Shown here piece by piece: positions 52,641 to 63,385 of a stretch of 64,000 bases of DNA. Origin of the DNA: Palaemon carinicauda. Lineage: Eukaryota; Arthropoda; Malacostraca; Decapoda; Palaemonidae. The number at the start of each line of letters is the position of its first letter. Within the stretch, counting starts at the first letter, position 1. Below the pieces are notes generated by a model. The model was not told where the DNA came from and did not search any database. It saw only the letters and a list, made by a program, of their open reading frames with translations. Location: positions 9,979,209 through 10,043,208 of the forward strand of contig NC_090735.1 in NCBI RefSeq assembly GCF_036898095.1, given 5' to 3'. Made by a program: the position numbers and the translations under genes.

Positions 52641-55600
52641 AGGACTTCTTGCCTCTCTTGTCTTTGACAGGAAAGGGCTGCTGTTTGGACACCGTTGTAT
52701 TCGCTGCCGCTGCCGGTTTCGTCGTCTTGGACTGGCGAGGTTGTTGTTGAGGTGCTGAAGGTTTGTAGGGCTTTGATGTAAGAGCCCTTTGGAGGAGAGA
52801 ATCCTGATTGGATTTCCTCCACCTCTCAGCTGCCTGTTCCACATCCTTGGGCTCAAACAGGCTCTTTCCCATCAGGGAAGAGTGTCTGAGCTTGCTGACT
52901 TCGCATCCGAGACCTTCGAATGGAACCTCTCTACCACCACATCACGTCGTTTCAAGATCGAATTGGCCCACAAGTTCGAGACTTGGTGGGCCAGAAACTC
53001 AATGGTGCGGGTGCCTGAGAGGAGGAAGGTCTCCAGGGCCTTCCTAGTGCTTTCCTTGGACAGATCCTCAGATTGCAAAAGGATGCCCAGAGACCCCAAC
53101 CATACATCCAGCCACAAGTAGCCTGCATGGCACACTTCGCGACCTTCTCCTGGTTTAGGATCTCAGTCGCCGAGAACGTCACTTGCCGGCTAGTGTCTAT
53201 CAAGAGGAACTCCCTTGGTAAGCTCTTCCACAGAGTGGTGCAACGGAAGAGCTAAACAAGACTCCTCCATGATCTCAAAATACCTCCTCTGGTGGACACG
53301 AGGAGGCGGGAGGAGCTTGTTGCCTTGGGACCAGGGCAGAGCCGCACTGACCTTAGTGGGTTTCTGAGTGCCAAAGACTAGGTCCAGGACCGTGTCCTTG
53401 CCCTCACGAGGAGGAATCTCCGGGTCCGGAAACTTGTTGAGATTCCTCATCAGAGTGAAGACCTGCCAGAAGGCATGCTCTGACTTGCTGCTCCCCTCCT
53501 GGAGAACTGGCAGCGAAGTCTCCAGTCCCCAAAGGCTCTTCTTAGGGGGACACCTGGACGTTCTCCGCGGGTCTCATTGGCTCTGGTCGAATCCTGGAAG
53601 ACGACTTCGGGATGTTCTTCGAGTCCTTCGGTTCTCTCCTAGGAGGGATACAGGACTCCAGCAACGAAGTCTGAGGGCTCTTCTCCGCCCCAACACGGGA
53701 CGATTCTCCTACTCGAGGTGGGGTTGCTCCCATTGGTGCGGTGGGAGAAGGTCTCACCTCGGAAGACTCCCCTGAGGACGGAAAACCTCGTCCACAGGGG
53801 ATGGAGAAAACGTTTGCGGGGGGGGGGGGGGGGAAGGAGCCTTCCTGACAGACTTCTTAGGAACCAGCTTGACCCAAGGAGAAGTCACAACGACCTCTAC
53901 TCCTCTCTTCCTCTTCAGTGGGGTCCGAGCTGCCCTTGGTTTGGGGCCCAAATCAGAGAAGGCAGGCTTAACAGCCAGGACGACAGCTCTGATAAGGGAT
54001 TCAAACCATGGCTGCTTACTGACAGACGCAGTGTCAGAGACTCCCTCTGGAGGGAAGGGAATCGGGCGATCCTTTGGAGTAGAGACTACAAGATGGCCTG
54101 CTTGGAAAGAAAAGGAAGAAGATGGGTGCCTGGACCTATCTGAAGACCTCCCCTCCCCCTGCGAGCACGCTGGTTTGCGCTTGCGGTGGGGGGAGCGTGA
54201 AGACGACCTAGCTGCTCTCGTTCCTGACAACTCGTTTGGTAGCTCGCGTTGCAAAACCCGGTGGGAATCGCGCTTGGGCTCTCGCTGGCTCTCGCGCGAG
54301 GGAATAATCCCAGGATCGCGCACGTGTGCATGCGTGCGCGCGGAGATGAAGGCTTGGGAGCGCGCGGGCGAGTGCTGGCGAGCAGGAGAATGATGGTGCG
54401 CAGGTGAACTATGGCGCACAGGCGAGCGATGGCGTGCAAGGCGAGCAGGTGTGCGACTGCGCACAGGTGACGGTGCGCGTAGGTGATCTACGGTAAGCAG
54501 GCTCGTGAGTGTGATTGCGTGCTGGGGAGTGCTGGTGCGCGTACGAGATCGATGGCGCACAGGTGCACGGTCTGGAGAAGACAGAGGGTGCGCAGAAGGA
54601 CCAGCAAGCGTGAAAGCGCGAGGAGGAGACTGCTCGTGGGTGCGTGGGCGCGCAGGATCTCGGAAGCCTCTGGAAGGGCGCATGGTAGGGACTGGAACCT
54701 GTGCGCACGAAGGTGACTGCGCGCGATGGTGCGCAGGCGAGGGACGAGTCTTCTTTCCTGTGCTCAGATCTGGAGATCGAGGGCGCGCGGGCGAGCGATC
54801 GCGTGCACGTGAAGAGCGCTGGCGAGCTGGAAATTGTGGGCGCGCGGGAGATCGTGGGCGCGCGTGGCGCGTAACAGGATCAGGGAGTGCAGCTGTGCGA
54901 TGGCGAGTAGGAGATCGCTGGCGTACAGGAGATCGCTGGCGCGCAGGAGATCGCTGGCGCGCAGGTGAGCGCTGACGAGCAGGAGATCGGTGAGAGCGCT
55001 GGCACGTCGACTCTGCAGCAGGAGCTCGCTGGCGCGTTGTCCCTGGCATATGATGGTCTCTGGGTCGTTGTCTCAGGAACATCAGTAACAGGCGAGCGCT
55101 TGCACGCAGGGGATACCTGGCACTTAGGGGACTTGCCCACATTGTGAGCAAGCCCCTTTTGCCCCAAAGGGACCAGTGCCCGTTTGAAAACGGGGTGCGT
55201 GGGCGCCCACAGCGCATCAGCTGCCAGGAACGGAGAAGGAAGGTCAGCAGGTCTGGCAGGCGGAGGAGATCACGAACGATCCGCAGAGAGTTCCAGTGAT
55301 GCAGCTGCAACGGTCAAAGCACGGTGAGGAGGATCCTCTGCAGGGGACTGCGAAGGCGAGGAGACGAAAAGGCTCCTCCTAACTCCCTTGTGGGGAGAAG
55401 GAAGGCCACTACAGCGAAGAGGAAGACGAGCCTTGCGTCGGATATGTCCTCTGGGGGCATCAGGAACACCATCGTCAGTCCTCCGAAGAGGAGTCTCTGT
55501 TAGTGAACTCCCCCGAGGGGGAGAAACACCTGCAGGAGACCGTTGGACTTGACCCCTCCCTCGAAGGATGTTCGGAGGGGGGAACCAAGCCTTCAGCAAC

Positions 55601-56276
55601 ATCAGCACCCAAGGCAGAGGTTTGACCCAACTCGCCGGAAGCCTCTGCCAACTCGCCAGAAGCCTCTGCCACAACAACGTCAACGATAGACAGAGGGTCA
55701 ACCGCCGCTATCACCGGCGACTGTTTGACAGCTGCTCCCAACTGGATAAGGTCAAACAGGGCTTCCCTGGAGGGCAAACCCTTAAGGCCCAAGGAAGCCC
55801 AAAGCTGCAATAAATCATCATTAGCAATATTCATAGATAAATCCTCCCCCGGAGGAGAATGAGGAGCTGCCTCGCTATGGGAGGCAACTCCCTCTCCCGA
55901 ACCCCGAGGTCGGTCAACAAAAGTACGGCCTACGCTACCACTCGATGGCCTCTCGGGAGAGACCGATCGAGTGGGAGCTTCGGAGGAGGTTCGGGCAACG
56001 AAAGAAGTCCTTGGAGATTTCCTTCTTCAAGGAGATCCTTGAAGGAGAAAGATCCCGCTTGGACTACTACTTTCTGCGCGGGGAAAACCTCTCCCACTGG
56101 GAGGAAGACCACTCCCTGCACTCACAACAAACTTTATCCTTATCACACCGTTGGCCCCTGCAGAACGGACACAAGGTGTGAGGGTCCGTCTCGACTGCCG
56201 ACATATATGTCCCACAAGGGCGGTCTGGTAATCCGGGGCATTTATAAAGAGGGGGGGCCAACTTCCAAACACACAA
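52591..56276 (-). pseudogene. gag-like protein of DIRS Ib, with cysteine module and Arg/Ser/Pro repeats, broken
   Basis: The start at 56276 opens a frame with Cys at 21, 36, 39, 44, 50 and 53 (C-x14-C-x2-C-x4-C-x5-C-x2-C, with DPHT before the second Cys), the same module as the IIIa gag. Segments at 55834-55475 (helical, LLQLWASLGL) and 55310-53754 follow. The latter is about 500 residues rich in RSPARQ-type repeats (54880-55000), with a basic cluster PLKRKRG near its end. After a stop at 53754 the frame is picked up at 53757-53542, 53450-53190, 53203-52872 and 52872-52591, which match the Ia gag and end in a Gly/Arg tail. Stops and shifts lie near 56070, 55480, 53750, 53545 and 53190. Packaging of element RNA is the inferred role. 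Confidence 0.72.
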
Positions 56277-56349
56277 CTGAAAGAAAAAGCAAAAAAGATT
56301 AAGGCTGTCAATACGCGAGGGTGAGAGCAGACACGTCTGTTCACCATCC

Positions 56350-56895
56350 GAGCCAAAAGCAAAGTGAACTAGTTCACCGGTGTGTGAGGGGGGAGGGGTA
56401 GCAATACCCTCGTTGAAAATATAATTGTAGATATATAAGATGTGAGACCGTTACATTAACTGACGTTAACATATTCATACCTGATGTAATGTATTATGTG
56501 TCTCATTTATTACATGTGTCTCTTGTAAATAAATACACCCCCTATGTACTCATATGTGTATATGCAATATATTACCATGTTATTATGCATAGTTATTCAT
56601 TATATTATTAAGTGTGGCAACGCCTCGAAGACATGGCAACAATGTACCTCCCAGCCTTGAGGCATCACACAGTGTGCTTGTATTGTCATTCGTCACCCAA
56701 GGCAGACGTATTTCCTGCCTGTTGTATTTGATTCGTGTATTGCACCTTCTCAATAGAACTTATGTTACTTTCAAGATTGTGTTTCCTTCCCAACCTCCCA
56801 GGAACACCCCCAACAATAATGGCTCGTCATTTCAGCTACGCCGAAAGTAATACCCTATTTAAATAGCGTGGTTTGTATTTCGGTTACGGAACAAA
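56350..56895 (-). repeat. Left inverted terminal repeat of DIRS Ib, split by a solo LTR
   Basis: 56350-56425 matches the complement of 48985-49030. 56816-56895 matches 4805-4850 of the family (GGCTCGTCATTTCAGCTACG) and then the GGTTTGTATTTCGGTTACGG end. The two halves are contiguous if 56426-56815 and one ATAAT are removed. Confidence 0.82.
56426..56815. mobile_element. Solo LTR, 390 bp, with 5-bp target duplication
   Basis: The insert begins TGTAGATATATAAG, ends ACACCCCCAACA and is flanked by ATAAT on both sides (56421-56425 and 56816-56820). It contains AATAAA at about 56528 and no coding sequence. TG...CA ends with a 5-bp duplication fit an LTR retrotransposon of the Gypsy or BEL/Pao type; no internal region is present. 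The orientation is probably plus, because AATAAA lies on that strand. Confidence 0.8.
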
Positions 56896-57050
56896 TTACA
56901 ATTATAACTTCACTAAAATAATTGAGACAAACAATCGGAAGCGCAACCTAACTCGCGAACAGGAAGGCTTTGAAAGGTGAACATCCTTGAGAAGAGAAAG
57001 ATCGTAGTCAATCTCTGAGAGGCCACACTCCCTTCGCCAAAAGTATAACT

Positions 57051-57095
57051 CCTAATAAATAGCATGGTTTGTATTCCAGTTACGGAACAAATACT
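57051..57095 (+). repeat. Isolated fragment of the DIRS family I end
   Basis: AATAGCATGGTTTGTATTCC followed by AGTTACGGAACAAATA repeats the family I outer end (compare 4613-4650 and 56866-56893), about 160 bases outside copy Ib. The stretch between (56896-57050) is unrecognised. Confidence 0.7.
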
Positions 57096-57720
57096 GGTTA
57101 AACGGTACATAATGGTAAAAAAAAGCTCTCCTTCTCTATACATTATTTTCTTGGGCTTATAATAAATCCATAGAAAACTGCACAAATTATCCATATACTA
57201 TACTACTGGTGTATTTTCCATTTTTTTGTTGACATTCTATGAATTTGTTGTACAGTGAACCCTCGCTACTTCGCGGTTCGACAATCGCGGATTCACCACT
57301 TCGCGGGGTTTTCCCATAACCCATATATATATACATATCGCGGATTTTCCGGAAAATTCGAAAATACCGCGAAATCTGAAGACAACCAAATACGATATTT
57401 TGTTACCTGTAATTCCATTAATACTGTAATTAGTAATATCTGTTCTTACTGATTGTTCATTGCATTACATATGATATATAATTCAGCACAGAAAGAAATA
57501 AAACACGAAAAGAGAATGTGATCATACGATAATTCAGTACTGTATACAGTACGTAGTAAAATTAAATCGAACATGAAACGCAAATCAGATGCAGTCATAC
57601 CATATTAGAATGGTGTGTACTGTAATGGATGTGCTTCTTTTCCATGAATCTTTTGTATGTATACGTACGTAGTACTGCATCCAATAATATTCTTTGTTGC
57701 AAAAATCACATTTCGAATAA

Positions 57721-57726
<6 letters not shown>

Positions 57727-57785
<59 letters not shown>
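57727..57785 (+). repeat. (GA)n microsatellite
   Basis: About 59 bases of pure GA inside the Tigger 5' region. Confidence 0.96.
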
Positions 57786-57788
<3 letters not shown>

Positions 57789-57810
57789 TAAAATAGCGTA
57801 CGTAAAGCTG

Positions 57811-57945
57811 TATTATTATTATTGTTATTATTATTATTATTGTTGTTGTTGTTAATAAAATTATTATCGTTATTATTATTATCAGTATTATTATTATTAT
57901 TACTATACAGTATTATTATCATTATTTATTATTATTACGGTATTT
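57811..57945 (+). repeat. (TTA/TTG)n imperfect trinucleotide repeat
   Basis: Runs of TTATTATTATT interspersed with TTGTTG and short interruptions. Confidence 0.9.
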
Positions 57946-58257
57946 ACTTAATCTACGTACGTTCGGTATGCGCGGGGCATCTTCTATGAGTAGGTAACCA
58001 ACGCATCATAGTACTGTAAGACAGGTTGTGATTGGTTCAAGCGCTGATAGATGACGAATCAGAACTCAAGTTCTGTTATCTAGCCTGTGATTGGTGTTTT
58101 GCCCGCATCTCCTACCCGCAGCATCTAAGTTCTCGCGGGGCTGGATCGTCCACTCTCTGTTACCGCGTATCGCTGAGTAGACGTTCTTAAGTGTGTGAAT
58201 CTGTGCTGTGTGCGACTTTTTTAAGTTGAACTTTTTGTTACTGTAAATCCTACTGTA

Positions 58258-60010
58258 ATGGCTTCCAAGCGTTCTGCTTCCCTTAAGGCTGGTAGCGAGC
58301 CTAAACGCCACCGAAGGATGATGACGATAGCTGAGAAGGTTACGCTTCTCGACATGTTAAAAGATGGTAGAAGTTACGCGGCCGCTGGCCATTTTGGCAT
58401 CAACGAATCTACTGTTCGCTATATCAAGGACGACGAGGCGAACATTAGAAAGACGGCTGCAATCACCTTTAGCAGATCAGCGAAGCGAGTCGTTACAACG
58501 CGTAATAAAACGATCGTACGCATGGAAGGTGCTTTAGCTGTGTGGATTGCCGACTGCCGGAAGAAGAACATAGCGTTGGATACGAACACCATCCAAACAA
58601 AGGCTTTGAGCTTATATGAGAATTTTGCTGCAAAGGAACCTAAAGACGACGACGGCAACCATGCTGAAGATGATGATGATGCAGATGATCCTCAACCAGG
58701 GACATCCACTGATTCCCAGCCTCAGAAACGTTTTTCCGCCAGCAAAGGATGGTTCGCGAAGTTTCGGCTTGTTTTGGAAGAGAATGCCGTCGCGAACTTT
58801 CCTGTTCAAAGAGGAAGCCAAAGCCTCTGGCTTTAAAGCATTCAAGGATCGCGTTACCCTCATGATGTGTGGCAATGCTGCTGGATTTTTGTTAAAGCCG
58901 GGGCTTATTTATAAGTCGAAAAATAAAAATAAGAATCTCCTTCCCGTGTACTGGATGCATAATCAAAAAGCATGGATTACGAAGATGCTGACCTCCAACT
59001 GGTTCCATCAGTGTTTTATCCCGCAAGTCAGCAAATATCTCTTAGAGAAGGGCTTGCCATTCAAGATCCTTCTCCTTATGGATAACGCTGGTGGACACGC
59101 AACTGACCTGTCGCATGAGGGCATTCAGGTTGAGTTCCTGCCACCCAACACCACGTCATTAATTCAACCGATGGACCAGGGGGTTATCAGGGCGTTCAAG
59201 GCCCTCTACACGAAGAACACCTGGCGGACCTCGTTGCGTGTGTGGATGCTGCCCAAGATGAAGAGGATGAAGATTTTAACTTGAAGGCGTACGGCGGCAG
59301 TACACCATAGCCACGTGCCTGCAGAATATTCAGAAGGCACTTCAAGAGATGAAACCTGCAACCGTGAATGCGAGCTGGAAGAAGTTGTGGCCCGATATTG
59401 TTTACGACGACAAGGGATTTACTCCGTCGGAAATCCAACACTCTGCAATACGCAAATCTGTGCAGTTGGCTGCCATAATTGGAGGTGACGGGTTTGGCGA
59501 CATGACGACTGAAGACGTCGATGAGTTGTTGGACTGCCATTCCCAGCCCCTAACTGACGCAGACCTCGAAGACCTGACGAAATCGGCAAGTGAAGAAGAG
59601 AGTGATACCCAGGAAGAGACCCAAGAAAATGTCGAAGAAACGGGCCTTAACATTAGAACGGCTTGCCAAGGCCTGCAACCATGCGAAGGAGTTGAAAGAA
59701 ATGTTGCAAGAGTGGGACGAGGATATGGTTCGCTCGATGCAATTCTGCAACAAGATCGATGAAGACATGACTCCCTACAAAATGCTCTTGGATCGAAAAA
59801 AGAAGCAGCGGCAACAACTTCCGATCACAATGTTCTTCCAGCCTCGCAAAAAAGAGCCAGTTCCTCCTGCTAGTACGCCTTCGGAAGAAATTGAAGAAGT
59901 TTCCCAGAAGAAGTTGAAGAGGTGTCCCAGGAAAAGACACCTCCGTCTGAAGAGACGTAAAATACTACCTGGCTGCACAGTAGAACACATCATCAGCTTC
60001 ATCATCATCA
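58258..60010 (+). pseudogene. Tigger/pogo-like transposase, internally deleted and frameshifted
   Basis: The start at 58258 gives a CENP-B-like N-terminal helix-turn-helix (MTIAEKVTLLDML to VRYIK, residues 22-60), then a second DNA-binding domain (ALAVWIADCRKKNI). Near 58765 the frame changes and sequence is missing: GWFAKFR runs straight into the GLFWKRMPSRTFLF block, so the part with the first catalytic Asp is lost. Frame 58616-59284 holds LLLMDNAGGH near 59075 (second Asp) and LPPNTTSLIQPMDQGVIRAF near 59140-59200 (third Asp). Further shifts near 59284 and 59690 separate the C-terminal pieces, which end in a Gln/Lys-rich region with MFFQPRKK. The enzyme would cut and paste the element by a DDD mechanism, but this copy is inactive. 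Confidence 0.88.
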
Positions 60011-60273
60011 TTTCTACTGTGCAGCAAATTCATCGCCATCATCATTCAAGTTTTCCTTCAACTTCTTTCGTGGTGAGTACAGTAACAATCTTTATTTTTA
60101 CTTTAATATTCTTACTGTACATTCTAAAACTGTATTTGTGCTGTTTTATAGTTTAGTACTGTACGTACTGTATGCATTAAGTTAAAGGGAAGTTTTAAAA
60201 GTCTACATGTTGTAACCTATAATTTTTTTTTTGTTTAAAATTTACATTTACGTACCTAAAACAATCAATCAAT

Positions 60274-60426
<153 letters not shown>

Positions 60427-60559
60427 AATTGTTTTCCTGCTTTGCTACGTACAATACTGTATAAATTATATTTGTAAGGTAACATATTTTGTAAATGCTT
60501 TACTGTAAATACTGTATGTACTGAGAAAGTCTTTCAAGATTTTCGGTGATCAATCTATC

Positions 60560-61018
60560 TGAAGTAGTGTTTTAATTCTTTCATTCTACCTTGTTTTGAG
60601 TATTGTTCTCCTGTCTGGTCTTCAGCTGCTGATTCTCATCTTAATTTGTTGGACAGAAACTTACGATCTATTAAATTTCTTATTCCTGATCTAGATATTA
60701 ATCTCTGGGCACCGTCGTTCAATTAGTTCATTATGTATGTTGCATAAGATTTTTCACAACTCTGACCATCCTTTACATTCAGATCTCCCTGGACAATTCT
60801 ATCCTGTTCGTAATACTAGGCAGGCAGTTAATTCTAATAGCCAGGCCTTCTCCATCACGAGGCTCAATACTACGCAGTACTCTAGAAGTTTTATTCCAGC
60901 TGTGACCAAGTTGTGGAATGATCTTCCTAATCGGGTGGTTGAATCAGTAGAACTTCAAAAGTTCAAAGTTGGAGCAAATGCTTTTTTGTTGACCAGGCAG
61001 ACATAGTCTTTTTATAGT
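60560..61018 (+). pseudogene. C-terminal end of a LINE reverse transcriptase
   Basis: From about 60575 one frame reads FEYCSPVWSSAADSHLNLLD, then LRSIKFLIPDL. After a shift near 60715 the frame 60737-61006 continues with the typical LINE C-terminus (SRSFIPAVTKLWNDLPNRVV, ending LLTRQT). These are the connection and tail of a jockey/CR1-like RT; nothing upstream of them is present, so it is a 5'-truncated copy inserted in the Tigger element. A 3' untranslated tail ending in (TAA)n follows at 61422-61565, interrupted by a MITE. Confidence 0.82.
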
Positions 61019-61533
61019 TTATTTATGATATATTTGTTTTCGATGTTGTTGATAGTTTATTATATGACATGTCTGTTTTGACGTTGTTTCTTATTTTAGA
61101 ATGATTTATTGTTAACCCTTTTACCCCCAAAGGACGTACTGGTACGTTTCACAAAAGCCATCCCTTTACCCCCATGGACGTACCGGTACGTCGTTGCAAA
61201 AAAAATGCTATAAAAATTTGTTTTTCATATTTTTTGATAATTTTTTGAGAAAATTCAGGCATTTTCCAAGAGAATGAGACCAACCTGACCTCTCTATGAC
61301 AAAAATTAAGGCTGTTAGTGCAATTTAAAGAAAAAATACTGCAAAATGTGCTGGGAAAAAAATAACCCCCTGGGGGTTAAGGGTTGGATAATTTCCAAAT
61401 ACCCGGGGGTAAAAGGGTTAATGTGTTCTCTTCATTTATTTATTTCCTTATTTCCTTTCCTCACTGAGCTATTTTTCCCTGTTGAGCCCCTGGGCTTATA
61501 GCATCTTGCTTTTCCAACTAGGGTTGTAGCTTG

Positions 61534-61564
<31 letters not shown>

Positions 61565-61565
61565 T
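61019..61565 (+). mobile_element. LINE 3' untranslated region with (TAA)n tail, interrupted by a MITE
   Basis: The conserved tail TTATTTCCTTTCCTCACTGA to GGTTGTAGCTTGGATAG, then TAATAATAATAATAATAAT, ends at about 61565. The same tail stands alone at 32645-32768 and, inverted, at 44130-44245. Confidence 0.8.
61116..61417. mobile_element. piggyBac-like MITE, 302 bp, with TTAA duplication
   Basis: Perfect 13-base inverted ends (CCCTTTTACCCCC and GGGGGTAAAAGGG) are flanked by TTAA at 61112-61115 and 61418-61421. TTAA targets with CCC...GGG ends are the signature of piggyBac elements. There is no coding capacity. Near the left end are two palindromic blocks, GGACGTACTGGTACGT and GGACGTACCGGTACGT. 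Confidence 0.85.
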
Positions 61566-62136
61566 CATTATTTATCACTATCATCATGCGCGTTAAATGC
61601 CTTGTTTGTTCTGAGCGTGGTTGTTTACTGAGCGTACACGCCGTCGTTTCAGGCGGCGTCATAAAGAAAAACATTTCATTTGGAAGTCCTAAGAAAAATA
61701 CGTAAACTAAAACATTGGTAATAAAAAAATCAACATACAGTACTGTATAATCAATATAATCGATGCAAAAACTAACCTATACATATATGTGTACTGTACA
61801 CTAAATGAGTTTGTTTCTTCATTTATGATGAGATGAACGTAAACAAAACATTGGTTGCCATTTTTTATCGTGCTTTTTAGGTGTTTAGGAAACGCATGAT
61901 ATAAAATCGCCTTTAATATTTGTGCCTGTTTTAGTTTAGGGTGCTGTAGTACATGCATTAAGTGTTCTGTACATTAAAGGGTGGTTGTTAACAGTACTAC
62001 GTACAAGGGAAGGTTTTAAAAGTCCGAATATACATGTTAAATAAATAGGTAAATATGATGTCACTACTTCGCGGATTTTCACCTATCGCGCCCGCGTCTG
62101 GAACCTATCTACCGCGATAAACGAGGGTTCACTGTA

Positions 62137-62440
62137 TTCGCTCCAATTCGTTCATATGTATATGCATGTTAACCAGTTTTGGAACTTTTGCGCATAAACT
62201 CTGGGCTCCCGTTAATTTTGCATCAATTGAATTACTCTTTCTTATAAGCCCTCCTAATTTTTACCCGTGGCATTCAAGTATTTGACCCTTCTAATACCGT
62301 GTGTAAGCTTCGTTGTTGCAATACCCACCTGAACATATTTATTTTTACTCACAACATTCAAGTATACTACGAGACTTGACACTCCTAATACCATTTGTAT
62401 GTGTTCGTTGATGCAATACCCACGTGTGTATTTTTCCTTT
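62137..62440 (+). repeat. Diverged two-copy repeat, unit about 84 bases
   Basis: CATTCAAGTA followed by CTAATACC-type sequence and TTCGTTGTTGCAATACCCAC (62271 onward) recurs from about 62355 (TTCGTTGATGCAATACCCAC). Confidence 0.65.
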
Positions 62441-63224
62441 TCTCAAATTTAAAGTTGTTTCCTCCATTACAACATTTTGATGTATTCCCATAAAATAATA
62501 TATATTCTTTCCTTCACTTTATCTTCCTATTATTCGTCATTTCTATTTGTGAAAACTGAATGTAATGTGGCAAAAACAGGAAAAAATCAGGGTATATGTT
62601 TACAAGACCACACACTCCATTTGATCCCTAATTATGCAGTCCTGCAGCTCTCCTCTTCTTGTACAGTAATTAGGAGGTTCTTTAAATGCTGGGAAAGCAT
62701 ACAATGGCAAGATATGTTAAACAAGGGGGGGAGGGGTTATCAAAAAAGTAGCTTGGCATCCTCACTAAACCACCTGGAACTAACATCAACAGTCAACCTA
62801 ACAGAAGTTCCTGATGCCAGCGTACATTTATTTATTCAAAATATATACTACATTAAAAATGGAGTAATTACTCAAAAGTGTCCATAGAATATACAATTCA
62901 CAGTAAATATATGATACTTTAATTTCTAGCCATATATTTTTCCTACTCGCTATCTTGTGTTTTATGTTTATGACCATGATTATTGGAACAAACTACCAGT
63001 ACAAAAGTTTTTGGACCTCCTTATGTAAAGACAATTATGGGGGACCCCAGTGGAAAACCGAGGTTTTTTTGGGTGGGGGAAATGTAATAAACGAGTGAAT
63101 TGCAGCAATAATAAGGGGTAGAAATACAAAATAACCAGTTGGAAAAATATATGGTTCATGTAAGTGGCTGAAAAAAGGCCAAATCGTGATTATTTAACCC
63201 TTTGAGATTTGTAAAAGGGTACAG
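62441..63224. other. Unrecognised region
   Basis: It includes an open frame of 136 codons at 62477-62887 without recognisable domains. I cannot support it as a gene, but it is the longest unexplained frame in the non-element DNA. Confidence 0.35.
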
Positions 63225-63385
63225 AACCTAACAAACCAACCTAACCTAACCTAGCAGTTCCCAGGTCCCAATCCGTAGCTAGATCCCCCTACTCAGGTCA
63301 CAACCCCTAGCTGGGGGGGCAAGCCCCCGGACCCCTTTCCAGGTAACAACTGCTAGTCGGACCCCCCTTCCCAGGTCACAAACTA
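63225..63385 (+). repeat. C-rich minisatellite-like region preceded by short AACCT repeats
   Basis: AACCAACCTAACCTAACCTA at about 63235 is followed by three diverged units of about 55 bases with CCCAGGTC(A)CAA and a TAGCT-like block. This differs sharply in base composition from its AT-rich surroundings. Confidence 0.6.

Larger units (their letters stand above)
48985..56895 (-). mobile_element. DIRS-like retrotransposon, family I copy Ib (minus strand)
   Basis: The element reads from 56895 down. In order: left terminal repeat (56350-56425 and 56816-56895, split by a solo LTR), gag (56276 to 52591), RT-RNase H, methyltransferase-like region, recombinase (to 49669), and internal complementary region (49082-49187). 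Part of the inverted right repeat ends near 48985. The inverted relation of the ends is visible in GTGAACTAGTTCACCGGTGT (56363) against ACACCGGTGAACTAGTTCAC (49014). Several stops and frameshifts make it inactive. The right end is truncated and joined to another family I fragment. Confidence 0.88.

Noticed and set aside
62477..62887. 136-codon open frame in non-element DNA
   Set aside because: It has no domain, no splice context that I can defend, and a composition like its AT-rich surroundings.
63235..63260. Telomeric repeat
   Set aside because: Only about four imperfect AACCT units, internal to the sequence.
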